A stretch of 64,000 nucleotides of DNA, taken from G963422565 sp963422565. Its GTDB lineage: Bacteria; Pseudomonadota; Alphaproteobacteria; MPNO01. Where the stretch lies: assembly GCA_963422565.1 (NCBI GenBank), contig OY730228.1, positions 744,001 through 808,000 of the forward strand, in the 5' to 3' direction. The notes below the pieces were generated by a model that was not told where the DNA came from, ran no database searches, and saw nothing but the letters and a program-made list of their open reading frames with translations. Shown here in pieces: positions 27,803 to 36,536 of the stretch; the first letter of the stretch is position 1, and the number at the start of each line of letters is the position of its first letter. The translations under genes and the position numbers were made by a program.

Positions 27803-27827
27803 GGCTAACGCTCCTTTGTCACCCGGC

Positions 27828-28844
27828 TCACCCGGCGATCGGCGCCCAACCGAAGCCGACGAGCACGGCCGCGGTCAGAACCAGCCAGAACAGCGAGAAC
27901 GGCAGGAATATCTTCCAACCGAGCCGCATCAACTGGTCGTAGCGGTAGCGGGGGAATGTCGCCCGCACCCAGAGGAAGCAGAACAGGCACAGGGCTACCT
28001 TGACCCCGAACCAGATCGGTCCGGGAACCCAGTTGAACGGGGCCGCGTCGACAGGGGGCAGCCAGCCGCCGAGAAACAGGACGACGGTCATTCCGCTCAT
28101 CAGGATCATGTTGGCGTATTCGCCGAGGAAAAACAGGGCGAAGGTCATCGACGAATATTCGACATTGTAGCCCGAGACGAGCTCCGCTTCCGCCTCGGGC
28201 AGGTCGAAGGGCGCACGGTTGGTCTCGGCGAGGGCCGCGACGAAGAACATCACGAACATCGGCAACAGCGGAATGCAAAACCACAGCCCCCTCTGGGCCT
28301 CGATGACCCGGGACAGGTTGAGCGAGCCGACGCAGAGCAGGACCGAGATGATCACGAAGCCGATCGCGACCTCGTAGGAGACCATCTGCGCGGCCGAGCG
28401 CAGCGCGCCAAGAAAGGCGTATTTCGAGTTGGACGCCCAACCTGCCATGATGATGCCGTAGACCCCGAGCGAGGAGATCGCGAACAGATAAAGCACGCCG
28501 ACATTGATGTCGGCGAGGACCCACCCCTCGTCGAAGGGAATGACCGCCCAGGCGACGACAGCCAGGACGAAGGTGACCATCGGCGCGGCGAGGAAGACGA
28601 CCCGGTTGGCCCCGGCCGGAATCACGGTCTCCTTGAACAGCAGCTTCACCGCATCGGCGATCGGCTGCAGGAGCCCGAAGGGGCCCACGACGTTCGGCCC
28701 CCTGCGGAGCTGAATCGCCGCGATCACCTTGCGCTCGGCGAGGGTCAAATAGGCCACCCCCCCGAGCAGCGGGACCAGGATGGCGACGATATAGCCGACG
28801 ATCAGGGCGGCCGGCCAGACATAGCCGATCCAGAAACTATCCAT
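27828..28844 (-). CDS. nuoH: NADH-quinone oxidoreductase subunit H
   Basis: 338-aa membrane subunit forming the quinone-binding chamber. It has eight or nine helices, the ERKVIAAIQLRRGPNVVGPFGLLQPIADAVKLLFKE segment, and the cytoplasmic loop AETNRAPFDLPEAEAELVSGYNVEYSSM with the conserved acidic residues. The 5' end overlaps nuoG by 8 nt. Confidence 0.96.
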   Translation of the reverse strand: MDSFWIGYVWPAALIVGYIVAILVPLLGGVAYLTLAERKVIAAIQLRRGPNVVGPFGLLQPIADAVKLLFKETVIPAGANRVVFLAAPMVTFVLAVVAWAVIPFDEGWVLADINVGVLYLFAISSLGVYGIIMAGWASNSKYAFLGALRSAAQMVSYEVAIGFVIISVLLCVGSLNLSRVIEAQRGLWFCIPLLPMFVMFFVAALAETNRAPFDLPEAEAELVSGYNVEYSSMTFALFFLGEYANMILMSGMTVVLFLGGWLPPVDAAPFNWVPGPIWFGVKVALCLFCFLWVRATFPRYRYDQLMRLGWKIFLPFSLFWLVLTAAVLVGFGWAPIAG

Positions 28845-30897
28845 CCGCGGTGCCCGCCACCCGTCCCGAGACGAAGGTCCGGGTGCAGGCCGCCATGGTG
28901 GTCGACACCCGGGTGATCGGGTCGGTCATGTAGAAGTTGGCGACCGGCTCGGCGAAGGGCGCATCGTCCAGAGGCCCCGCGCCACCGAACGGCAGGGCGG
29001 GCGCGCGCGTCACGCGGCCGATCGCCCCGAGGATCGGATTGATCTCGACGAGCCGCGCCCGCACTTGGTCGAGATCGTCATAGGGAAGCGGCCGGCCGAT
29101 CCGCTCGGACAGGGCGCGCAGGATCCGCCAGTCCTCCCGCGCCTCGCCGGGGGGAAAGACGGCGCGCCGCGTCCGTTGAGGGCGGCCTTCGAGATTGACA
29201 TAGGTCGCGTCCTTCTCCGTATAGGCCGCTCCCGGCAGGATGACGTCGGCGCAGGCCGCCCCGGCGTCGCCGTGATGTCCCTGATAGACGACGAAGGTCC
29301 GGGAGAGCCGGGCGGTATCGATCTCGTCGGCCCCCAGCAGGAACAGTAGATCGAGTGCGCCGGCCTCCGCCGCATCCAGCATGGCCGCGACGTCCAGGCC
29401 GCCGGGGCCCGGCACGAGGCCGAGATCGAGCGCACCGACCCGCGCGGCGGCCCGATGAAGGACATTGAAGCCGTTCCAGGCCGCGCCGAACATGCCGAAG
29501 CGCCGGGCGATCTCCCCGGCGCGGCCCAGCACGGCGGCACCGTCCGCGCCGCGGAGCGCCGTCTGGCCGACGACGATCATCGGCCTCTCCGCCCGGGCGA
29601 GGGGCTCGCAGAACGGGTGGTCTCCGCGCGCGATCTCGGCGAGCGCGCGCCGCCCGGCTCCGAGATTCTCGACCGGATAGGTCAGATCGACGGGGTGGCC
29701 GATCAGGGCGACCCGGAAGCCGCCGGCCAACCACCGCTTGCGCAGACGCGCGTTGACCAACGGCGCCTCCCTGCGCGGGTCCGCGCCCACCAGAAGACAG
29801 GCGTCCGCCTCCTCGATCCCGGCGATGCCGCTGTTGAACAGATAGGCCGCGCGCGGTTCGGACAGCAGCTTCGCGCCGTCCTGCCGCGCGTCGATATTGG
29901 GCGAGCCCAGCGAGCGAAACAGGTCTCCGAGCGCGGCCATCGCCTCGCAGTCGGCCAGATCGCCGGCGATGGCACCGATCCGACCCGGCGCGGACGCCGC
30001 CAGCCTGGCGCGCACCGCCTCCAGGGCATCGGCCCATCCGGCGGCTCTCAGCCCGCCGTCGCCCCGGACATAGGGCCGGTCGAGCCGCTGGACGCGAAGC
30101 CCGTCATAGGCGAACCGCGCCTTGTCGGAGATCCATTCCTCGTTGATTTCCTCGTTCAGGACCGGCAGAATCCGCTGCACCTCGCCGCCGCGGGCGTCGA
30201 TTCGAATATTGCTGCCCACCGCATCGAGCGCGTCGACGGATTCCGTCTTCGTCAGTTCCCACGGGCGGGCGTTGAAGGCGTAGGGCTTCGAGGTGAGCGC
30301 GCCGACCGGGCAAAGATCGATGATGTTTCCGGAGAGCTCCGAGCTCAGCGCGCGTGCGATACAGGTATCGATCTCCATATGCTCGCCGCGGCCGAGGGCG
30401 CCGAGCTCGTCGACGCCGGCGATCTCGGCGGCGAAGCGAATGCAGCGCGTGCAGTGGATACAGCGCGTCATATGCGTTTCGATCAGCGGGCCGAAATCCT
30501 TGTCCTTCACCGCGCGCTTGTTCTCGGCGAAGCGCGACCGGTCGAACCCGTAGGCCATCGCCTGGTCCTGCAGGTCGCACTCGCCCCCCTGATCGCAGAT
30601 CGGGCAGTCGAGCGGGTGGTTGATCAGGAGAAATTCCATGACCCCCCGGCGCGCCTTGCGGACCATCTCGCTGTCGGTGCGGATGACCATCCCGTTTCCC
30701 GCCGGCATGGCGCAGGAGGCGATCGGCTTGGGCGCGCGCGCCATCTCGACGAGGCACATGCGGCAATTGCCGGCAATCGACAGGCGCTCGTGATAGCAGA
30801 AACGCGGGATCTCCTTGCCCGCGAGCTCGCAGGCCTGGAGCACGGTGAGCCCGTCGGCGACCTCGATCTCGATTCCGTCGACCGTCAACCTGGCCAT
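28837..30897 (-). CDS. nuoG: NADH-quinone oxidoreductase subunit G
   Basis: 686-aa largest peripheral subunit. The N-terminus has the [2Fe-2S] N1b cysteines (CYHERLSIAGNCRMCLVEM), then the N4/N5 region with HPLDCPICDQGGECDLQDQAM and THMTRCIHCTRCIRF. The following molybdopterin oxidoreductase-like domain is degenerate, as in all NuoG. No N7 cysteines were noticed, consistent with the alphaproteobacterial type. The ATG at 30897 lies 25 bp after nuoF. Confidence 0.95.
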   Translation of the reverse strand: MARLTVDGIEIEVADGLTVLQACELAGKEIPRFCYHERLSIAGNCRMCLVEMARAPKPIASCAMPAGNGMVIRTDSEMVRKARRGVMEFLLINHPLDCPICDQGGECDLQDQAMAYGFDRSRFAENKRAVKDKDFGPLIETHMTRCIHCTRCIRFAAEIAGVDELGALGRGEHMEIDTCIARALSSELSGNIIDLCPVGALTSKPYAFNARPWELTKTESVDALDAVGSNIRIDARGGEVQRILPVLNEEINEEWISDKARFAYDGLRVQRLDRPYVRGDGGLRAAGWADALEAVRARLAASAPGRIGAIAGDLADCEAMAALGDLFRSLGSPNIDARQDGAKLLSEPRAAYLFNSGIAGIEEADACLLVGADPRREAPLVNARLRKRWLAGGFRVALIGHPVDLTYPVENLGAGRRALAEIARGDHPFCEPLARAERPMIVVGQTALRGADGAAVLGRAGEIARRFGMFGAAWNGFNVLHRAAARVGALDLGLVPGPGGLDVAAMLDAAEAGALDLLFLLGADEIDTARLSRTFVVYQGHHGDAGAACADVILPGAAYTEKDATYVNLEGRPQRTRRAVFPPGEAREDWRILRALSERIGRPLPYDDLDQVRARLVEINPILGAIGRVTRAPALPFGGAGPLDDAPFAEPVANFYMTDPITRVSTTMAACTRTFVSGRVAGTADG

Positions 30898-30922
30898 TGG
30901 CAGCCTACCGGTTCCCTCGCGC

Positions 30923-32209
30923 TCACGCCGCGGCCGGCTCGGCCTTGCGGGCGACGATTCGCGCTTCCACCTCGTCGCGGAAATGGCGCATCAACCCCTG
31001 GATCGGCCATGCGGATGCGTCACCGTGCGCGCAGATCGTGTGGCCCTCGATCTCGTAGCCGACCTCGAGCAGCCGGTCGATCTCCGCGACATCCGCATCG
31101 CCCCGGACCAGCCGTTCCATCACCCGCCACATCCAGCCCGTGCCCTCCCGGCAGGGCGTGCACTGGCCGCAGGATTCGTGCATGTAGAACCGCGACAGAC
31201 GGGCGATCGCGGCGATCACGTCGGTCGACATGTCCATCACGATCACCGCGGCGGTGCCGAGCCCGGACTTCGCCTCGCGGAGCGCGTCGAAATCCATCGT
31301 CACGCTGCCGCAGATCGCGCGCGGCAGGATCGGCACCGAGGATCCGCCAGGGATGACCGCCTTCAGATTCTCCCACCCGCCGCGAACGCCGCCCGCATGC
31401 CGCTCGATGAGCTCTCGGAGCGGGATGCCCATCTCCTCCTCCACATTGCACGGCGCGTTCACATGGCCGGAGATGCAGAACAGCTTGGTGCCGGTGTTGT
31501 TCTCGCGCCCGAAGCTCGAGAACCAGGACGCGCCGCGCTTGAGGATATCCGGGACGACCGCGATGGTCTCGACGTTGTTGACGGTCGTCGGACAGCCGTA
31601 GAGGCCGGTATTGGCCGGGAAGGGCGGCTTGATCCGGGGCATGCCCTTCTTGCCCTCCAGGCTCTCGAGCAGCCCCGTCTCCTCGCCGCAGATATAGGCC
31701 CCGGCGCCGCGGTGCACGACGATCTCGAGCGGATAGCCGGAACCGCAGGCATCGGCGCCGATCAACCCGGCGCCCCGCGCCTCCGCCACCGCCGCCTCGA
31801 GAATCTCCGCTTCGCGGACGAACTCGCCCCGGATATAGATGAAGGCGGTATGCGCGCCCATGCCGGCGCTTGCAAGCAGCGTCCCCTCGATGAGCTTGTG
31901 CGGATCGTGGCGAATGATGTCGCGGTCCTTGCAGGTCCCCGGCTCGCTCTCGTCGGCGTTGACCACCAGATAGGACGGGCGCCCGTCAGCCTCGCGCGGC
32001 ATGAACGACCATTTGAGCCCGGTCGGGAAACCGGCGCCGCCGCGCCCGCGCAAGCCCGAGGCCTTGACCTCTTCGACGATCCAGTCCCGCCCCTTGGCCA
32101 TGACCGCCCGGGTGCCGTCCCAGGCACCGCGCCGCCGCGCCGCGTCCAGACGCCAGTCGTCCAGCCCGTAGAGGTTGGTGAAGATGCGGTCGCGGTCAGC
32201 GAGCGTCAT
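30923..32209 (-). CDS. nuoF: NADH-quinone oxidoreductase subunit F (NADH-binding)
   Basis: 428-aa flavoprotein subunit that oxidises NADH with FMN. It contains the glycine-rich LRGRGGAGFPTGLKW (NADH/FMN), NADESEPGTCKDR, the GAGAYICGEETGLLESLEGKKG signature and the [4Fe-4S] N3 motif ESCGQCTPCREGTGW. The ATG at 32209 overlaps the nuoE stop by 4 nt. Confidence 0.96.
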   Translation of the reverse strand: MTLADRDRIFTNLYGLDDWRLDAARRRGAWDGTRAVMAKGRDWIVEEVKASGLRGRGGAGFPTGLKWSFMPREADGRPSYLVVNADESEPGTCKDRDIIRHDPHKLIEGTLLASAGMGAHTAFIYIRGEFVREAEILEAAVAEARGAGLIGADACGSGYPLEIVVHRGAGAYICGEETGLLESLEGKKGMPRIKPPFPANTGLYGCPTTVNNVETIAVVPDILKRGASWFSSFGRENNTGTKLFCISGHVNAPCNVEEEMGIPLRELIERHAGGVRGGWENLKAVIPGGSSVPILPRAICGSVTMDFDALREAKSGLGTAAVIVMDMSTDVIAAIARLSRFYMHESCGQCTPCREGTGWMWRVMERLVRGDADVAEIDRLLEVGYEIEGHTICAHGDASAWPIQGLMRHFRDEVEARIVARKAEPAAA

Positions 32210-32796
32210 CGGCGGCTTTCCCGACTCTCGATCAACGTGGTCGGCCCGCCCGCCGGCGCGGATCGCTGCCGGCCGGCCTGCGACCCCGGCTCCGGCCGGC
32301 GGCCGGCGCGGAAGGCCTTGAGAATATCCCTGACGCGCGCGGGGTCGAGGTCCTCGTAATAGTCATCGTCGATCCAGACGATCGGCGCGTTGACGCAGGC
32401 GCCAAGGCATTCGAACTCGACCAAGGTGAACTTGCCGTCCTCGCTGGTCTCGCCGGCGGCGATGCCGAGCTCCGCCGCGCACGCCTCCAAGATCTCGGAA
32501 CTCCCGCGCAGCATGCAGGGGGTCGTGGTGCAAACCCGCACCATATGCTCGCCGACCGGCCGCGCATGGAACATCTCGTAGAAGGAGATCACCTCGTAGA
32601 CCCGGATCAGCGGCATGTCCAGCATCTCGGCGACGCGGGCCACGGCCGGGGCCGGCAGCCAGCCGCCGCATTGCCGCTGCGCGAGATCGAGGACTGGAAG
32701 TATCGCCGAGGCCTGTCGCCCCGCCGGGTAACGGGCGATCAGAGCCGCCGCCCGCTCGAGATTCTCGGCGGTGAAGGAAAACTGCGAATCGCTCAC
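32206..32796 (-). CDS. nuoE: NADH-quinone oxidoreductase subunit E
   Basis: 196-aa thioredoxin-like [2Fe-2S] (N1a) subunit. The cysteines lie in VCTTTPCMLRG and ECLGACVNAP. The C-terminal 35 residues, rich in Gly, Pro, Arg and Ser, extend past the core domain. The start is a GTG at 32796 that overlaps the nuoD TGA (GTGA), which gives the expected N-terminus MSDSQFSFTAEN. Confidence 0.94.
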   Translation of the reverse strand: MSDSQFSFTAENLERAAALIARYPAGRQASAILPVLDLAQRQCGGWLPAPAVARVAEMLDMPLIRVYEVISFYEMFHARPVGEHMVRVCTTTPCMLRGSSEILEACAAELGIAAGETSEDGKFTLVEFECLGACVNAPIVWIDDDYYEDLDPARVRDILKAFRAGRRPEPGSQAGRQRSAPAGGPTTLIESRESRR

Positions 32797-33971
32797 CGGT
32801 CGATCTCTCCGAAGACGATGTCCATCGACCCGATGATCGCGACGAGATCGGCGAGCATGTGGCCCCTGCTCATGAACTCGGTCGCCTGGAGGAAGGCGAA
32901 GCCGGGCGCGCGGATCTTGCAGCGATAGGGCTTGTTGCTGCCGTCGGCGACCAAATAGACGCCGAACTCGCCCTTGGGGGCCTCGACGGCGGTATATGTC
33001 TCGCCGGCGGGCACATGATAGCCCTCGGTATACAGCTTGAAATGGTGGATCAGCGCCTCCATCGACGACTTCATGTCGGCGCGCCGGGGTGGGGTGATCT
33101 TGTGGTCGTCGGTCCGCACCGGCCCGTCGGGCATCTCGGCGATGCATTGCCGGATGATTCGGAGGCTCTGGCGCATCTCCTCGATCCGCACCAGGTAGCG
33201 ATCGTAGCAGTCGCCGTTCCGGCCCACGGGAATGTCGAAATCCATCGCGCCGTAGGCGTCGTAAGGCTGCGACTTGCGCAGGTCCCAGGCGATTCCCGAT
33301 CCCCGGATCATCGGCCCCGACAACCCCCAGTCCAGCGCGTCCTCGGGCGAGATGACGCCGATATCGACCGTGCGCTGCTTGAAGATCCGGTTCTCCGTCA
33401 GCAGCGCCTCCGTATCGTCGATGAATTTGGGAAACGTCTCGCAGAAGGCGGCGATGTCCTCGATCAACCCGACCGGCAGGTCACGGTGGACCCCGCCCGG
33501 TCGAAAATATGCGGCGTGGAGCCGCGCGCCGCTCACCCGGTCGTAGAACTCCATCATCTTCTCGCGTTCCTCGAAGCCCCAGAGGAACGGAGTCATCGCG
33601 CCGACATCGAGCGCGAAGGCGCAGACGTTTAGGATGTGGTTGAGCAAGCGGGTGATCTCGCCGAACAGCACGCGGACATACTGGCCGCGCGGCGGCACCG
33701 CGACCCCCAGCAGCCTCTCGGTCGCCAGCGCGAACGCATGCTCCTGGCACATCGGCGCGACATAGTCGAGGCGGTCGAAATAGGGGACGGCCTGCAGATA
33801 GGTCTTGTGTTCGATCAGCTTCTCGGTGCCGCGATGCAGCAGGCCGATATGGGGGTCGGCGCGCTCGATGACCTCGCCGTCCATCTCGACCACGAGGCGC
33901 AGCACGCCGTGGGCCGCCGGATGCTGCGGCCCGAAATTCATGGTCAGGGTCTTGATCTCGGCGTCGGCCAA
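32793..33971 (-). CDS. nuoD: NADH-quinone oxidoreductase subunit D
   Basis: 392-aa quinone-site subunit of the 49-kDa family. Its FGPQHPAAHGVLRLVVEMDGE near the N-terminus and ADPHIGLLHRGTEKLIE are diagnostic, and the tyrosine and histidine of the quinone pocket are in these segments. The C-terminus SMDIVFGEIDR is conserved. The start is a TTG at 33971, four bases after the nuoC stop; the open frame further upstream lies inside nuoC and is not family-like. Confidence 0.94.
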   Translation of the reverse strand: MADAEIKTLTMNFGPQHPAAHGVLRLVVEMDGEVIERADPHIGLLHRGTEKLIEHKTYLQAVPYFDRLDYVAPMCQEHAFALATERLLGVAVPPRGQYVRVLFGEITRLLNHILNVCAFALDVGAMTPFLWGFEEREKMMEFYDRVSGARLHAAYFRPGGVHRDLPVGLIEDIAAFCETFPKFIDDTEALLTENRIFKQRTVDIGVISPEDALDWGLSGPMIRGSGIAWDLRKSQPYDAYGAMDFDIPVGRNGDCYDRYLVRIEEMRQSLRIIRQCIAEMPDGPVRTDDHKITPPRRADMKSSMEALIHHFKLYTEGYHVPAGETYTAVEAPKGEFGVYLVADGSNKPYRCKIRAPGFAFLQATEFMSRGHMLADLVAIIGSMDIVFGEIDR

Positions 33972-33975
33972 CCGT

Positions 33976-34641
33976 CTAGCCCCCGCCGCCGGGCCCGCCC
34001 GCCTTCTCGTCGCCCGGCAGGATCTGGCGAGCACCCTCCCACGGGCTCATGAAATCGAAGCTGCGGAAATCCTGGGTCAGCGCGACCGGCTCGTAGACCA
34101 CCCGCTTCTGTGCCTCGTCATAGCGGACCTCGACGAAGCCGGTAAGCGGGAAGTCCTTCCGCAGCGGATGACCCTCGAAGCCGTAATCGGTCATGATCCG
34201 CCGTAGGTCGGGGTTGCCGGCGAAGCCGATCCCGTAGAGGTCCCAGGCCTCGCGCTCGTACCATCCGGCCGAGGAGTAGAGATCGACCGCGCTCGGGACA
34301 TGCGTCGCCTCATCGACCGACACCTTCACCCGGACGCGCTGATTGTGACGCAGGCTCAACAGGTTGTAGACGACCTCGAAGCGCTGCGCCCGACCCGGAT
34401 AGTCGACGCCGCAGATGTCGACCAGCAGCTTGAACAGACAGCTCGGGTTGTCCCGCAGGAAGGCGAGCGCCGCGCAGACCGATTCGACCGGGACGGTGAC
34501 GACCAGCTCTCCGTTGATGAACGCGCAGGCGGCGCCAGGCACCGGCATCGCCGAGGCGATATACTCTCCCAGGTCGGCGAGGGCGCGGTTCGTCTCCGGT
34601 CCCGCCGCATTCGGGCCGGTGCTGCTGGAAGCCGCGCTCAT
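33976..34641 (-). CDS. nuoC: NADH-quinone oxidoreductase subunit C
   Basis: 221-aa 30-kDa-family subunit of the connecting module. Recognisable segments are LVDICGVDYPGRAQRFEVVYNLLSLRHNQRVRVKV and the signature ERE.WDLYGIGFAGNPDLRRIMTDYGFEGHPLRKDFPLTG. The C-terminal tail after residue 210 is Gly-rich. The ATG at 34641 overlaps the nuoB stop (34638) by 4 nt. Confidence 0.95.
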   Translation of the reverse strand: MSAASSSTGPNAAGPETNRALADLGEYIASAMPVPGAACAFINGELVVTVPVESVCAALAFLRDNPSCLFKLLVDICGVDYPGRAQRFEVVYNLLSLRHNQRVRVKVSVDEATHVPSAVDLYSSAGWYEREAWDLYGIGFAGNPDLRRIMTDYGFEGHPLRKDFPLTGFVEVRYDEAQKRVVYEPVALTQDFRSFDFMSPWEGARQILPGDEKAGGPGGGG

Positions 34642-35138
34642 CGCGCGATCGTGCTCGTGCGTCTTATCTTCTTCTGGAGCTGGAGAATCCCGTAGACCAG
34701 CGCCTCGGCGGTGGGTGGACAGCCCGGAACGTAGACATCGACAGGAACGATGCGATCGCAGCCGCGGACGACGGAATAGGAGTAGTGATAGTAGCCGCCG
34801 CCGTTCGCGCAGCTCCCCATCGAGATGACCCAGCGCGGCTCGGCCATCTGGTCGTAGACCTTGCGCAGCGCCGGCGCCATCTTGTTGGTCAACGTCCCCG
34901 CGACGATCATCACGTCCGACTGCCGCGGGCTCGGGCGAAATATGACGCCGAAGCGGTCGAGATCGTAGCGGCTAGCCGCGGAGTGCATCATCTCGACCGC
35001 GCAGCAGGCCAGCCCGAACGTCATCGGCCACAGCGATCCCGACTGCGCCCAGCTCACCAGCCTGTCGAGGCTGGAGACGACGAACCCCTTGTCGGACAGC
35101 TCCTGATCGAGGAGCCCGGCAGGCGCGGCTACTCCCAT
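34638..35138 (-). CDS. nuoB: NADH-quinone oxidoreductase subunit B
   Basis: 166-aa PSST subunit holding cluster N2. The tandem cysteines are in FGLACCAVEMM, and the remaining ligands in MGSCANGGGYYHYSYSVVRGCDRIVPVDVYVPGCPP. The ATG at 35138 gives the conserved N-terminus and overlaps the nuoA 3' end by 10 nt; the longer open frame upstream is antisense to family expectations. Confidence 0.96.
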   Translation of the reverse strand: MGVAAPAGLLDQELSDKGFVVSSLDRLVSWAQSGSLWPMTFGLACCAVEMMHSAASRYDLDRFGVIFRPSPRQSDVMIVAGTLTNKMAPALRKVYDQMAEPRWVISMGSCANGGGYYHYSYSVVRGCDRIVPVDVYVPGCPPTAEALVYGILQLQKKIRRTSTIAR

Positions 35139-35500
35139 TCCAGAGCTCCCTTCTTCCACTCGTAGAGGAACCCGATCGTCAGCACCGCGAGGAAGGCGAT
35201 CATCGACCAGAAGCCCAGCATGCCGATGGCGCCCAGCGAGACCGCCCAGGGAAACAGGAACGCGATCTCGAGGTCGAAGACGATGAACAGGATCGCCACG
35301 AGGTAGAATCTGACGTCGAACCGCCCGCGCGCATCGTCGAAAGCCTCGAAACCGCATTCGTAGGAGGAGAGCTTCTCGGGGTCGGGCCTCTGCCGGGCGA
35401 CGATATAGGACGCCGCGACGATCGCGGTAGCGAGACCGCAGGCGATTCCGATGAAGATCAGGATCGGCAGATACTCGATCAACACGGATTCGAGCGCCAT
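35129..35500 (-). CDS. nuoA: NADH-quinone oxidoreductase subunit A
   Basis: 123-aa membrane subunit with three helices. It has KLSSYECGFEAFDDARGRFDVRFYLVAILFIVFDLEIAFLFPWA, including the conserved Cys-containing loop and the acidic FDLE segment. First gene of the nuo operon; GGAAGG precedes the ATG. A candidate promoter lies about 130 bp upstream. Confidence 0.96.
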   Translation of the reverse strand: MALESVLIEYLPILIFIGIACGLATAIVAASYIVARQRPDPEKLSSYECGFEAFDDARGRFDVRFYLVAILFIVFDLEIAFLFPWAVSLGAIGMLGFWSMIAFLAVLTIGFLYEWKKGALEWE

Positions 35501-35626
35501 CGTCCCTTCCTTCCGCCACGATCGTCCGCCGACCGGCGGCTTTATAGGCGACGGCGAAGCATACGCAAAGGGAGCGCGCGTTCCACTGGCGATTCCCTCT
35601 GCACTTCCATCATCGGGACGGTAAGC

Positions 35627-35656
35627 CGTATAGTGATAATTATAAAGCTATTTCAA
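35627..35656 (-). promoter_or_regulatory. Candidate nuo operon promoter
   Basis: Reading the minus strand, TTGAAA (35656-35651), an 18-nt AT-rich spacer and TATACG (35632-35627) form a sigma70-like promoter pointing at nuoA. The predicted start would give a leader of about 120 nt. Confidence 0.45.
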
Positions 35657-35817
35657 TAGGATAAAGGAAATCTGGAAAGTCGCGCAATCATTCCGAAAGC
35701 GGATTCGTTCCGACCCAGGCATAGCCTCGGCCAGGCCTGTCGGCGCTCGAACTCACCGCCCGCGAGTCGCGCTTCGACCGCCCGGCCACCTCGGCCGTCC
35801 GCCGGCACGACGGCCCC

Positions 35818-35843
35818 CGCCTCCTCCCTCGAGGGAGGAGGCG
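35818..35843. repeat. Perfect 26-bp palindrome
   Basis: The half-site CGCCTCCTCCCTC (35818-35830) is followed at once by its exact reverse complement (35831-35843). As RNA it would give an 11-bp GC-rich stem with a TCGA loop. No T-tract follows on either side, so it is not an obvious terminator. It could be a dimeric binding site or a stabilising hairpin. No second copy was seen in the window. Confidence 0.85.
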
Positions 35844-35933
35844 AAGGGAAGGGTCGTGGTCCCCGAAACGAGAAGCGCCGCCGCAGCGGGGCGTTGCTTG
35901 CCAGTCTTCGGCACCGTCAGCATACTGGCCCGC

Positions 35934-36500
35934 ATGACAATGGTCGGGAATGCGGCGCTCCGGGGCTTCGGGGCAGCGGGTGGCGTGGTACCGCGTCCCT
36001 GTGCGGCGGAAGGATGCGAGGAGCCGGGGGAGTATCCGGCCCCGCGCTCGCGCGCCGCCCTCCGGGAACGCATCTGGCTCTGCCTCGAGCATATACGCGC
36101 CCACAACTCGGCCTGGGACTATTGCGCGGGCATGAGCGAGGCCGACATCGAAGCGCAAATCAGGGCCGATGTCACATGGCGGCGCCCGACCTGGCCGATG
36201 GGCGCGCGGGAAGCCGGCGGGCGTATCCGCGTCAGGGATCCGTTCGGGCTCTTCGAGGGAGCGCGCGGCGCCGAGCCCCCCTCGCCGCCCCCCTCGCCGC
36301 CGGCCTCGCCGGAAGAGCGGCGAGCGCTCGCCGCGTTGGACCTGAAGCCGCCGGCGAGCCTCGAGACGATCAAGGCGCGCTACAAGATGCTGGTCAAGTC
36401 TCTCCACCCGGACGCCAACGGCGGCGGCGGCGAGGCGGAGGAACGATTGAAATCGGTCAACCAAGCCTATAACACGCTCACGGCGGGGCGGCCTCTCTAG
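35934..36500 (+). CDS. C-terminal J-domain protein upstream of cobS
   Basis: 188-aa co-chaperone-like protein. The last 55 residues form a J domain with the HPD tripeptide at 158-160 (ARYKMLVKSLHPDANGG), which stimulates DnaK ATPase activity. The N-terminal half has C23, C28, C50 and H53 in a possible small zinc site. A Pro/Ser-rich linker (115-125) separates the halves. The domain order is inverted relative to DnaJ. The ATG at 35934 begins the plausible protein; an upstream extension is open but weak. The J-domain-cobS-cobT order recurs in alphaproteobacteria, but the link to cobalamin synthesis is unclear. Confidence 0.85.
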   Translation: MTMVGNAALRGFGAAGGVVPRPCAAEGCEEPGEYPAPRSRAALRERIWLCLEHIRAHNSAWDYCAGMSEADIEAQIRADVTWRRPTWPMGAREAGGRIRVRDPFGLFEGARGAEPPSPPPSPPASPEERRALAALDLKPPASLETIKARYKMLVKSLHPDANGGGGEAEERLKSVNQAYNTLTAGRPL

Positions 36501-36536
36501 CCGCGCGCGGGCTCTCCAAATCGGGACAGGCGGTTC

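Larger units (their letters stand above)
35501..35933. other. 433-bp divergent region between nuoA and the J-domain gene
   Basis: No gene is supported. About 35,621-35,680 is strikingly AT-rich for this genome and holds the candidate nuo promoter. A perfect 26-bp palindrome lies at 35818-35843. Rightward promoter elements for the J-domain-cobST genes are not obvious, although TATAGT and GATAAT boxes occur in the AT-rich tract about 300 bp before that start. Confidence 0.6.

Noticed and set aside
35627..35680. Rightward promoter for the J-domain-cobST genes in the AT-rich tract
   Set aside because: TATA-like boxes exist but no -35 at proper spacing, and the distance to the start is about 300 bp.
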